Source: Moraxella pluranimalium
GTDB taxonomy: Bacteria; Pseudomonadota; Gammaproteobacteria; Pseudomonadales; Moraxellaceae
Assembly: GCF_002014825.1 (NCBI RefSeq)
Contig: NZ_MUYU01000019.1
Location: 1 to 52,812, forward strand
Length of the DNA stretch: 52,812 bases
Reading direction: 5' to 3'
A program made the position numbers and the translations under genes. Of the stretch, positions 45,642 to 52,812 are shown one piece after another. The notes beneath the pieces are model-generated. The model saw nothing but the letters and a program-made list of their open reading frames with translations. It did no database searches and was not told the origin of the DNA. Position 1 is the stretch's first letter. Each line of letters opens with the position of its first letter.

Positions 45642-46412
45642 ATGGCAAGCCGACCAACCAGACCATCTGCCGTGTACAAAGAAGACAAGGAACGTACTCG
45701 CTCGGGCGTGACTTCGATTGTGCTGTTGCTGGTTGGCGCATTGATGGCGATTGTGCTGATGGCATTGGCGTATTTTTCGCCCTTTTTTGACAGTTTTCGA
45801 GCCAGTCAAGAAAGCACTGCACCTGATGAAGCGATGGTCGAGCCAATCAAAGACCCTAGCGCACCGATTGAGTATGAATTTTATGAAGTGCTACCAGAGC
45901 AAGAGTTTCGCAGTGTGCCTGAAGGGGTAAGCGTCCAAGAGCCGACCACATCACAGCCTGCCACGCTCAGCCCTGATGCCATCGTGACCGCCAAGCCTGC
46001 TAGCAAGCCCAAAGCTGATACATCTGCCGATGCTGATAGCACTGATAAATCTGACAAAGCCGATAAAGCCACTAAAGCTGATGACAGCGTGAGCATCACC
46101 GAAGAGAGCACGACTTATGATGAGCCTGCAAGTAATGGCACATCATCAAATACCGCCGACGCCAAAACAGGCACAACCTATATTCTACAAATCCGCAGCT
46201 ACACCACCGCCGATGAAGCGGATGTCAAGCGTGCCGAAGTGCTGATGGCGGGCGTCGATGCTGTCGTCGTCAAACGCACCGACAGCGCTAAGGGCACGCA
46301 TTTTTATCAAGTGGTTTCAACCCCGATGAAAAGCCGTGAAGAAGCAAGCCAAGCGAGCACTCGCCTGCGTAATAACGGCATTGATTCACTCATCGTTGAA
46401 CAAAAACGCTGA
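45642..46412 (+). CDS. SPOR-domain inner membrane protein
   Basis: The 256-residue product has a cytoplasmic N terminus, one membrane helix (about residues 24-46), an extended periplasmic linker rich in Asp, Ser, Lys and Thr (about 105-178), and a C-terminal SPOR domain (YILQIRSYTTADEADVKRAEVL to SLIVEQ, about 183-254) with the usual beta-alpha pattern. SPOR domains bind denuded glycan strands at the septum, so it is probably a FtsN-like division or envelope protein. TATAAT lies at 45594-45599. A small acidic ORF follows. Confidence 0.88.
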   Translation: MASRPTRPSAVYKEDKERTRSGVTSIVLLLVGALMAIVLMALAYFSPFFDSFRASQESTAPDEAMVEPIKDPSAPIEYEFYEVLPEQEFRSVPEGVSVQEPTTSQPATLSPDAIVTAKPASKPKADTSADADSTDKSDKADKATKADDSVSITEESTTYDEPASNGTSSNTADAKTGTTYILQIRSYTTADEADVKRAEVLMAGVDAVVVKRTDSAKGTHFYQVVSTPMKSREEASQASTRLRNNGIDSLIVEQKR

Positions 46413-46466
46413 TTTTATTGACTGATTTATTAAATTATTGATTAACAATCAAATCAAGGACTTATC

Positions 46467-46637
46467 ATGACTGACACCATCAAAACCCAAATCGATACGC
46501 TTGACACTCTAAGCGACACCATGCACCAAGCCGAAAAGAAACGCACCCTTGAAGAACAAGTCGCCTACCTAAAAAGTCAAGGTATCGACCCATCCAAGAC
46601 CTATGCTAAGTGGGATGATGATAAAGAAGACGAATAA
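46467..46637 (+). CDS. Small acidic protein, 56 residues, unknown
   Basis: An ORF of 57 codons including the stop, with AAGGA at 46456-46460 six bases before ATG. The product starts MTDTIKTQID, has a probable coiled helix (LSDTMHQAEKKRTLEEQVAYLKSQ), then GIDPSKTYAKW and an acidic DDDKEDE end. Codon use fits the neighbours. It lies 54 bases after the SPOR gene and before a shared terminator, so it is probably in the same transcript. No family is recognised; it is short enough to be missed by length cut-offs. Confidence 0.7.
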   Translation: MTDTIKTQIDTLDTLSDTMHQAEKKRTLEEQVAYLKSQGIDPSKTYAKWDDDKEDE

Positions 46638-46683
46638 TTACCAAGCTTTTGCCAAGCTTTGATTTAGTATCATAGTTATCAAC

Positions 46684-46718
46684 AAAAAAGCTCAAAGTGC
46701 GATACTTTGAGCTTTTTT
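46684..46718. terminator. Bidirectional terminator between the small ORF and the transglycosylase gene
   Basis: AAAAAAGCTCAAAGT and ACTTTGAGCTTTTTT form a perfect 15-base inverted repeat around five bases, with T runs on both strands. Confidence 0.88.
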
Positions 46719-46731
46719 GTATGGATGATGA

Positions 46732-48162
46732 TTATTTAACCGGTACAAGCGATGTTGAACCATCAGCATTCACCACACGGCGATAGACAGTGCCTGCTGG
46801 CGTACTGGTGCTAACACTCGGCGCAGTCATACTTGGTACAACGCTTGGTGTCGTGCTTTGGTAAACAGTAGGCTGACTGATGGTCTGATTGACAACTTGG
46901 CTTGGTGATTGCGATGAAAAGCCTGAGCCCATCGGCGCACTTGGCTTTTGACCATTCATAATCAAGCGATGGAACTTCTGCCCTGCACGGCCATCAGGGG
47001 TCACACCCATACGGCGTTGATAGCCCATGATGGCACGGCGAGTATTATCCCCGATGATACCATCGACCGCACCGATGTCGTAACCGGCATCGAGTAGCGC
47101 TTGCTGAATTTCTTTGGATTCACGGCGACCGATACCCGGGTCATCTGTCGGCCAAGGGGTGGCAAAGCTTGTGTTGGTGTTTTCGCTTGTGACCAAATCT
47201 GACAGATGTGCGATGGCAAGTGCATAGCTTTCTGACGCATTATACGCATAAAAGGCATCAAAGTTTTTACCCACCAAGAACGCAGGGCCGTTTTTGCCCG
47301 CAGGTAGCAATAGACCTGCCGATGCCATATTATTTGGCAATGGGCGACCATCAGGCAGGGTTAGACCCATATTTTGCCAATGGTTGATGGATTTTTTGTC
47401 ACGGCGGCCGCTTGAGCCGTCATAGCCATTTAGCTTGACTTCATAACCCCACGGCTCGCCACTGCGATAGCCTTTTTTGGCAAGGAAATTGGCGGTACTC
47501 GCTAGCGCATCGGCTTTTGAATTGACCAAATCTTTACGGCCATCACCATCAAAATCCACCGCCAATTCTAAAAAAGTACTCGGCATAAACTGCGTCTGAC
47601 CAAATGCCCCTGCCCATGAGCCTGTCATGTCCTGTGGGCGGATGTCGCCATTTTGGACGATTTTTAGCGCATTGGCGAATTCACCACGAAAATAGCTCTG
47701 ACGACGGTCAAAGCAAGACAAAGTCGCTAGGCTGTCAAATAAGTTTTTCTTACCCAAAGTCTGCCCAAAATTACTCTCAACGCCCCACACGCCAAGCACA
47801 TGCTCTGCCTTGACGCCATAACGGCTCTCAATACGGCGCAAGACTTCCGCCTGTTCACGCTTAGCACGGATACCATCTTCGACACGCTCGCTATCTACGA
47901 GTGATGCCAGATAATCCCAGACATCTTTTTTAAATTCAGGTTGATAATTGAGCGAGCGAATCACCGTCGGGTCAGGCTGACTTGGGCGATAAGTTTCAAA
48001 GGTTTGACTTGAGACGCCACGAAATGCACTGCTGTTTTTTAGTCCATCAAGGCATTGTTGAAATTCGCTGTTGCTTAAGTTTGGCAAATCATTTGCCATC
48101 GCCGTTTGACCAAATGCCAAACCGCTCACTGCGAGTGACAATACCGAAAGTGTCTTTTTCAT
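46732..48162 (-). CDS. MltB-family lytic murein transglycosylase with peptidoglycan-binding domain
   Basis: The 476-residue enzyme has a signal peptide (cleavage after about A23), the SLT_2 catalytic domain with likely catalytic E129 (GVWGVESNFG), SWAGAFGQTQFMPSTFLELAVDFDGDGRKDL, and then a PG_binding_1 domain (about residues 350-408, EIQQALLDAGYDIGAVDGIIGDNTRRAI). A Ser/Thr/Pro/Gln-rich tail of about 60 residues ends it. It should cut glycan strands leaving 1,6-anhydroMurNAc. There is no lipobox, so it may be periplasmic and soluble. Confidence 0.92.
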   Translation of the reverse strand: MKKTLSVLSLAVSGLAFGQTAMANDLPNLSNSEFQQCLDGLKNSSAFRGVSSQTFETYRPSQPDPTVIRSLNYQPEFKKDVWDYLASLVDSERVEDGIRAKREQAEVLRRIESRYGVKAEHVLGVWGVESNFGQTLGKKNLFDSLATLSCFDRRQSYFRGEFANALKIVQNGDIRPQDMTGSWAGAFGQTQFMPSTFLELAVDFDGDGRKDLVNSKADALASTANFLAKKGYRSGEPWGYEVKLNGYDGSSGRRDKKSINHWQNMGLTLPDGRPLPNNMASAGLLLPAGKNGPAFLVGKNFDAFYAYNASESYALAIAHLSDLVTSENTNTSFATPWPTDDPGIGRRESKEIQQALLDAGYDIGAVDGIIGDNTRRAIMGYQRRMGVTPDGRAGQKFHRLIMNGQKPSAPMGSGFSSQSPSQVVNQTISQPTVYQSTTPSVVPSMTAPSVSTSTPAGTVYRRVVNADGSTSLVPVK

Positions 48163-48346
48163 AAAAAAATCCTTAGGATGATAATCAGACTTACAAATAG
48201 CCTAAGCTTACCCAATTTTGCCAGTGATTTCAAAATAAACTTGGCGTTTGCCGACAATTTCAACCATCAGGTAACAAATGCGTAACTTAAATCGCTTGTC
48301 AGACAACTAGACAATAAATTACCTACTAAGCTTGCCCTGACTGCAT

Positions 48347-48375
48347 TTGACAAGCCCAAAGCGCTTTGGCATAAT
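48347..48375 (+). promoter_or_regulatory. Promoter of the nitroreductase gene with palindromic spacer
   Basis: Perfect TTGACA (48347-48352), 17 bases, CATAAT (48370-48375). The spacer holds a perfect 14-base palindrome CCAAAGCGCTTTGG (48356-48369), well placed for a repressor to block RNA polymerase. Confidence 0.65.
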
Positions 48376-48426
48376 CATGAAAACACTTTCAATCATCACC
48401 ACAACAACCACAAACAAGGATTACTC

Positions 48427-49134
48427 ATGACCACCCAACAACAAACCGCCATCGTCGATGATGTCATCACCGCTCGCCATTCGGTGCGTGCATTTTTGGA
48501 TAAGCCTGTCGATACGCAAACCATCAAGGACATCCTAACGGTGGCAAGCCGCGCACCATCAGGCACGAACACACAGCCGTGGAAAGTCTATGTGGTGACA
48601 GGCGACACGCGAGCCCAGCTGATTGATAATATCTTTGCTGCCAAACAAGCCATCGCCGCCGATCCAAGTCTTGCGGACAAATTCCAAGAAACTTTCCCCT
48701 ACTATCCGACCGAATGGATCTCGCCATTCATCGATCGTCGCCGTGAAAATGGCTGGGGGCTGTACGGTTTACTTGGCATCCAAAAAGGCGATAAAGAAAA
48801 AATGGCAGCACAGCACGATCGCAACTTCAAGCTATTTGATGCGCCTGTTGGGCTATTTTTCACCGTCAATAAAGTGATGGGCATCGGCTCAAAAATGGAC
48901 ATCGCCATGATGATCCAAAATGTGATGATCGCCGCCAAGGCTCGTGGGCTTGACACTTGCCCGCAGGCTGCGTTCAATCATTTTCACCCTGTGGTGCTTG
49001 AGACGATTGGTGCAGGCGATGATGAAGAGCTGGTTTGTACCGTCGCACTTGGCTATGCCGATGAATCAGACATCGTCAATACCTTTATCACACCACGAGT
49101 GCCTGTCGATGAATTTGCGGTGTTTTTGGATTAA
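48427..49134 (+). CDS. Nitroreductase family FMN oxidoreductase
   Basis: A 235-residue protein of the nitroreductase superfamily, which reduces nitroaromatics, quinones or related compounds with NAD(P)H through FMN. Visible are the FMN-binding TARHSVRAFLDKPV, ASRAPSGTNTQPWKVYVV, the mid-protein FFTVNKVMGIGSKMDIAMMIQNVMIAAKARGLDTCPQ (split over helices), and the C-terminal LGYADESDIVN. It stands alone with its own promoter and terminator. The physiological substrate is unknown. Confidence 0.92.
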   Translation: MTTQQQTAIVDDVITARHSVRAFLDKPVDTQTIKDILTVASRAPSGTNTQPWKVYVVTGDTRAQLIDNIFAAKQAIAADPSLADKFQETFPYYPTEWISPFIDRRRENGWGLYGLLGIQKGDKEKMAAQHDRNFKLFDAPVGLFFTVNKVMGIGSKMDIAMMIQNVMIAAKARGLDTCPQAAFNHFHPVVLETIGAGDDEELVCTVALGYADESDIVNTFITPRVPVDEFAVFLD

Positions 49135-49171
49135 TTTGGATAAATTCATCAAGCTTTAAACACCGACAAGC

Positions 49172-49215
49172 AAAAACCGTTCATTCAAGTATGATTTGAT
49201 ATGAACGGTTTTTGT
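49172..49215 (+). terminator. Terminator of the nitroreductase gene
   Basis: AAAAACCGTTCAT and ATGAACGGTTTTT form a 13-pair stem with a T-rich end. Confidence 0.85.
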
Positions 49216-49223
49216 TTTATTTC

Positions 49224-49256
49224 AATAACTTACTTTAATAACTTACTTTAATAACT
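49224..49256. repeat. Tandem 13-base repeat over the msrA stop codon
   Basis: AATAACTTACTTT occurs at 49224-49236 and 49237-49249, followed by a partial third copy AATAACT. The msrA stop codon lies in the second copy. Confidence 0.9.
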
Positions 49257-49764
49257 CGGCAAATGACGCTCGCAGTTTTGCCAATTTTGGTGGAATGGCA
49301 AAATTACAATACGGCTGTGTTGGGTTATTAGCAAAATAATTTTGGTGATAACTTTCGGCAGGATAAAACTTGGGCGCAGGCTCAAGGCGAGTGACCACAG
49401 GCACGCTATCAGTGATAAGTGTATTTATCATCTGCTCGGCGATGGCTTTATCGCTTTGATTATCATAAAAAATCACCGATGCGTATTGCGTACCGATGTC
49501 ATTGCCTTGACGGTTCAGTGTCGTCGGATCATGAGTGGCAAAAAACACCGCCAAAATCTGCTCAAGGCTGATTATCGCATCATCATAGACCACCTGCACG
49601 ACTTCGACATGACCTGTCGTACCTGTGCAGACCGCTTGGTAATTGGCGGTATCAGCCGTGCCACCTGCATAGCCACTGACGACACTTTGCACGCCTTTTA
49701 ATGCGCCAAACACCGATTCGGTGCACCAAAAACAGCCGCCACCCAATAAGATTGAACGAATCAT
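49243..49764 (-). CDS. msrA: Peptide methionine sulfoxide reductase MsrA
   Basis: MsrA reduces S-methionine sulfoxide in proteins. The product of about 173 residues has the catalytic GCFWCTE (Cys11), [46 protein letters not shown] and YHQNYF, all family hallmarks. Three start codons cluster (GTG 49770, ATG 49767, ATG 49764); AAGGA is best spaced for the last two. It is divergent from cmoA. No msrB is adjacent. Confidence 0.95.
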   Translation of the reverse strand: MIRSILLGGGCFWCTESVFGALKGVQSVVSGYAGGTADTANYQAVCTGTTGHVEVVQVVYDDAIISLEQILAVFFATHDPTTLNRQGNDIGTQYASVIFYDNQSDKAIAEQMINTLITDSVPVVTRLEPAPKFYPAESYHQNYFANNPTQPYCNFAIPPKLAKLRASFAELLK

Positions 49765-49837
49765 CATCACATCCTTAATTTCAATTTATCAAATCAATGC
49801 TATAATAAGCCCCATCTTGTCAGTCTATCATAAGCCT

Positions 49838-50599
49838 ATGCCAAATACCAAGCACGACACCTTATTTACCACGCCACTGGACAAATCAGCCCGCTTTAGC
49901 TTTGATGAAGAAGTGGTGGCGTGCTTTCCGGATATGATTCGTCGTAGTGTACCCGGCTATGGGCAGATGCTCGCCATGTTGCCGATTTTGGCTCGCCGTC
50001 ATTGTCTATTTCGCCAAAATAGTGCTGATGGCAAAAAGGTCAGCCGTGTGTATGATCTTGGCACATCGCTTGGGGCGGTAAGCTTTGCTTTGGCGGATAA
50101 ATTTGGCCCTGATGAGCTAGAAATCCACGCCATCGACATCTCAAAGCCGATGATCGACCGTGCCAAAAGTGTCGTTGGTGAGCATTATCCTAGCCATGAC
50201 ATTCGCTTTGAGCTTGCCGACATCACACAGATGGATTTTGAGCCGTGCGATTTGATTGTGATTAATTTGACCTTACAATTTCTCAATCCTGATGCCCGCC
50301 TAGCTCTACTGCAAAAATGCCATGATGCATTAGCTGATGGCGGTATTTTGATCTTGACCGAAAAAACGCATCTCACCGATGAGCAAGACGACGCTTGGCG
50401 AGTGGAACGCTATTATGATTTTAAGCGTGCCAATGGCTATAGCGAGATGGAAATCAGTGGCAAACGCAATGCACTTGAAAATGTACTCATCACCGATACG
50501 CTTGAGATGCACCATCATCGATTGCACCAAGCGGGTTTTGAGCGTAGCTTGACTTGGTTTATGTTTTTGAATTTCGCCTCGATTGTGGCGTTTAAATAG
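49838..50599 (+). CDS. cmoA: Carboxy-S-adenosyl-L-methionine synthase
   Basis: CmoA makes carboxy-SAM from SAM and prephenate for tRNA wobble uridine modification (cmo5U34). The 253-residue product begins with the typical [24 protein letters not shown], has the SAM loop [26 protein letters not shown], and the C-terminal [18 protein letters not shown] take ATG 49838; the frame extends 39 codons upstream through the promoter (TATAAT at 49800-49805). cmoB follows after 17 bases. Confidence 0.96.
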   Translation: MPNTKHDTLFTTPLDKSARFSFDEEVVACFPDMIRRSVPGYGQMLAMLPILARRHCLFRQNSADGKKVSRVYDLGTSLGAVSFALADKFGPDELEIHAIDISKPMIDRAKSVVGEHYPSHDIRFELADITQMDFEPCDLIVINLTLQFLNPDARLALLQKCHDALADGGILILTEKTHLTDEQDDAWRVERYYDFKRANGYSEMEISGKRNALENVLITDTLEMHHHRLHQAGFERSLTWFMFLNFASIVAFK

Positions 50600-50616
50600 T
50601 TTTGATTGATTTGTTT

Positions 50617-51642
50617 ATGAACACCATTGCCCGTACCGAAAAAGCCTTATTTGACACCTTATTTGACCTCGCCCAACATCACCCTGTGGCGTATGAATGG
50701 CTCAAACGCCTACCCGATTGGCTTGGCAGTATCAAAAATAAAGAGCGTTATGCACACGCCCCTTATTATGAATCTGTGATTAACAAACTTCCCCAAATTA
50801 CGCCCAATCACATCGACCTAACTGCCAGCTGTATCACTGCCAATGTCAGCCTTAGCCACAGTGATTATCGTAAAGCTGAAGCGCTATTAAAGAATCTTAT
50901 GCCGTGGCGTAAAGGCGGCTTTATCATCGGCGATGACACACATTCGATCCACATCGACACCGAATGGCGCAGTGATCTGAAATGGGATCGTGTCCTGCCG
51001 CACATCAGCGATCTTAGCGGTAAGCGAGTGCTGGATGTCGGTGGTGGCTCGGGTTATCACGGCTTTCGTATGGTGGGTGCAGGCACAAGCAGCGTGGTGG
51101 TGATTGATCCATCGTGTTTGTTTTATCATCAGTTTATGGCGATACGGCATTTTTTGGGTGAGATGACAAACCGCTACAATCAGTCGCCGATTCACTTTAT
51201 CCCTGTCGGTCTAGAAGAATTGCCAACTGGTGCGCTGTTTCATACCGTGTTTTGCATGGGGGTGCTATACCATCGTGCATCGCCGTTTGATTGTTTATTA
51301 CAATTAAAAAATCAACTTCTCAAGGGTGGTGAATTGGTACTTGAGACTTTGGTCATTGATGGCGATGAAAATACTGTGCTCGTACCAAAAGATCGCTATG
51401 CGATGATGAATAATGTGTATTTTCTGCCATCGGTGGCGGCACTGACTTTATGGCTCGAAAAAGCGGGTTTTGTTGATATCAAATGCGTCGATATCAGCAC
51501 CACGACAAGTATCGAGCAGCGTGCGACCGATTGGATGACTTATCATTCATTGGCGGATTTTCTTGATCCTGATGATGATAGCAAAACCATCGAAGGCTAT
51601 CCACGCCCTGTGCGTGCGGTGATGGTCGCCAAAAAGCCGTAA
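50617..51642 (+). CDS. cmoB: tRNA U34 carboxymethyltransferase
   Basis: CmoB transfers the carboxymethyl group of carboxy-SAM to 5-hydroxyuridine 34 in tRNAs. The 341-residue product has WRKGGFIIGDDTHSIHIDTEWRSDLKWDR, the methyltransferase loop RVLDVGGGSGYHGFRM, VVVIDPSCLFYHQF, FCMGVLYHRASPFD and the tail TIEGYPRPVRAVMVAKKP, all matching CmoB. ATG 50617 is preferred over a TTG five codons upstream. It forms an operon with cmoA. Confidence 0.96.
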   Translation: MNTIARTEKALFDTLFDLAQHHPVAYEWLKRLPDWLGSIKNKERYAHAPYYESVINKLPQITPNHIDLTASCITANVSLSHSDYRKAEALLKNLMPWRKGGFIIGDDTHSIHIDTEWRSDLKWDRVLPHISDLSGKRVLDVGGGSGYHGFRMVGAGTSSVVVIDPSCLFYHQFMAIRHFLGEMTNRYNQSPIHFIPVGLEELPTGALFHTVFCMGVLYHRASPFDCLLQLKNQLLKGGELVLETLVIDGDENTVLVPKDRYAMMNNVYFLPSVAALTLWLEKAGFVDIKCVDISTTTSIEQRATDWMTYHSLADFLDPDDDSKTIEGYPRPVRAVMVAKKP

Positions 51643-51726
51643 CAAGCCATCAAAGACAGCGATACAAATGGGCATTTGTGCTAATTTTATACAATTTACT
51701 ACAAACCATTTGCCCAAGCTTGATTA

Positions 51727-51764
51727 TAATAAGCCAACCGTCATGCGTTTGGCTTATTTTTGTT
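51727..51764 (+). terminator. Terminator of cmoAB
   Basis: ATAAGCCAA and TTGGCTTAT flank eleven bases and are followed by TTTTTG. A weaker hairpin (ACAAATG / CATTTGT) lies closer to the gene at 51664-51679. Confidence 0.7.
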
Positions 51765-51833
51765 TTTACCAAAGAGCTGAAAATCGGTGCATGACACATC
51801 ATTTACAACAAAATCCAAAATTAAGGTGAAAAT

Positions 51834-52757
51834 ATGGCAGGTGGTAGCCTACTAATGCTACTTGATGACATTGCAACGATTCTTGACGATGTCTCAGTGA
51901 TGACAAAAATGGCAGCAAAAAAGACCGCAGGGGTGCTCGGCGATGACCTAGCGCTGAACGCTCAGCAGGTGACAGGCGTGCGTGCCGACCGTGAGCTGTC
52001 GGTGGTGTGGGCAGTTGCCAAAGGCTCATTTGTCAATAAAGTCATCCTAGTACCGGCAGCTCTACTCATCAGTGCAGTCGCAGCGTGGCTGATTACGCCG
52101 CTGTTGATGCTCGGTGGTGCGTTCCTATGCTATGAAGGCGCTGAAAAAGTGGTGCATAAATTCGCCCCAAGCCTACTACCGCATGAGCTCGATGACGAGA
52201 CCGCGCACCATGATCGCTTGGTCGCCAATGCTGATGAACAGGTGGATCTGGTCGCTCTTGAAAAAGACAAAATCCGTGGTGCAATCCGCACGGACTTTAT
52301 CCTATCTGCCGAAATCGTGGTAATCTCGCTCGGTGTGATGACCGCAGCGACACTTGCAACCAAAGCGGCGGCACTGACTGCGATTGCGATTTTGATGACT
52401 GCCGGTGTCTATGGCTTGGTAGGTCTGATTGTCAAGCTAGACGACATGGGCGTGCATCTACTCAATAAACCAAGCGCATCATCACAGGCGATGGGTCGTG
52501 CCCTGCTTGCCTTTGCACCCAAGCTGATGAAATTCTTGTCAATCGCCGGGACACTTGCGATGTTCTTGGTCGGTGGCGGTATCTTGGTACATGGTATTGG
52601 TATTTTGCACCATCAAGCACAAGATTTGGCAGCACTATCAGGTATCATCGGTGGCCTGGCTGAAACTGCCTATAATGGCGCAGTTGGTCTGATTGCAGGT
52701 TTGATTATCCTTGCTGTGGTGATTGTGGCGAAGAAGATGTTTGGTAAGAAGCATTGA
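51834..52757 (+). CDS. DUF808 family membrane protein (YedI-like)
   Basis: The 307-residue product shows the DUF808 pattern: MAGGSLLMLLDDIATILDDVSVMTKMAAKKTAGVLGDDLALNA split between a first amphipathic segment and a conserved basic loop, FLCYEGAEKVVHK, and DFILSAEIVVISLGVM. Five or six membrane helices follow. The family is of unknown function, and is sometimes linked to transport or stress. AAGGTG precedes the ATG. The window ends 55 bases later with no further gene visible. Confidence 0.88.
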   Translation: MAGGSLLMLLDDIATILDDVSVMTKMAAKKTAGVLGDDLALNAQQVTGVRADRELSVVWAVAKGSFVNKVILVPAALLISAVAAWLITPLLMLGGAFLCYEGAEKVVHKFAPSLLPHELDDETAHHDRLVANADEQVDLVALEKDKIRGAIRTDFILSAEIVVISLGVMTAATLATKAAALTAIAILMTAGVYGLVGLIVKLDDMGVHLLNKPSASSQAMGRALLAFAPKLMKFLSIAGTLAMFLVGGGILVHGIGILHHQAQDLAALSGIIGGLAETAYNGAVGLIAGLIILAVVIVAKKMFGKKH

Positions 52758-52812
52758 TTCTAAAGAGAAAAAAAATCAAAAAGCAGTCAAATTATGAGCC
52801 GCACCCCAAAAG

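Overview
The window reads as an ordinary chromosomal segment of a Gram-negative gammaproteobacterium, most likely a Moraxellaceae member close to Moraxella. The grounds are two tandem M35-type porins, a division and cell-wall cluster that runs rsmH-ftsL-ftsI-murE-murF-mraY and then stops, a DUF2788 gene, a cmoAB pair, and moderate G+C coding DNA with AT-rich spacers. The genus is an inference from gene content. I see no insertion sequence, integrase, CRISPR array, rRNA operon or phage gene. About 54 protein genes and 5 tRNA genes are supported.

Layout: (1) 305-6153: tRNA-Phe, the minC and minDE division-site genes, topA and a membrane-anchored unknown. (2) 6161-13952: ftsK divergent from trxB, two tandem porins and aat. 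(3) 14030-23260: a Bcr/CflA efflux pump, then on the minus strand the partial dcw cluster (rsmH, ftsL, ftsI, murE, murF, mraY) for septal and general peptidoglycan synthesis. (4) 23664-25681: gltX with tRNA-Ala and tRNA-Glu. (5) 25707-29578: a YdjM-like membrane protein facing a minus-strand operon of four genes with overlapping stops and starts (thrB, YafJ-type amidotransferase, DUF3025, CopD-like). (6) 29754-34065: hisF, ribH, nusB, thiL, a small RelA/SpoT-type synthetase and pgpA. (7) 34105-38774: a VOC protein, glmU, an orphan PTS IIC-like protein, two identical tRNA-Gln genes and prs. (8) 39014-42914: putP, rplY, pth and a Ca/Na antiporter. (9) 42955-46637: a lipoprotein cytochrome c, rpsU, an Ala-rich lipoprotein, small membrane proteins, a SPOR protein and a 56-residue acidic ORF. 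(10) 46732-52757: a MltB-type lytic transglycosylase, a nitroreductase, msrA, cmoA-cmoB and a DUF808 membrane protein.

Much of the window serves envelope growth and division (Min system, FtsK, the dcw genes, GlmU, MltB, SPOR protein) and translation (topA, aat, gltX, tRNAs, rplY, pth, rpsU, cmoAB). Most genes are housekeeping. The observations most worth following are: a compact alarmone-synthetase-like gene, AT-richer than its neighbours, wedged between thiL and pgpA; an unusual SST in place of SxN in the FtsI active site; strong palindromes placed in or beside the promoters of minDE, the nitroreductase, the efflux pump and ribH; a Fur-like box between putP and rplY; and the overlapping thrB-amidotransferase operon. 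All functional calls rest on motif recognition by eye; no database search was run.
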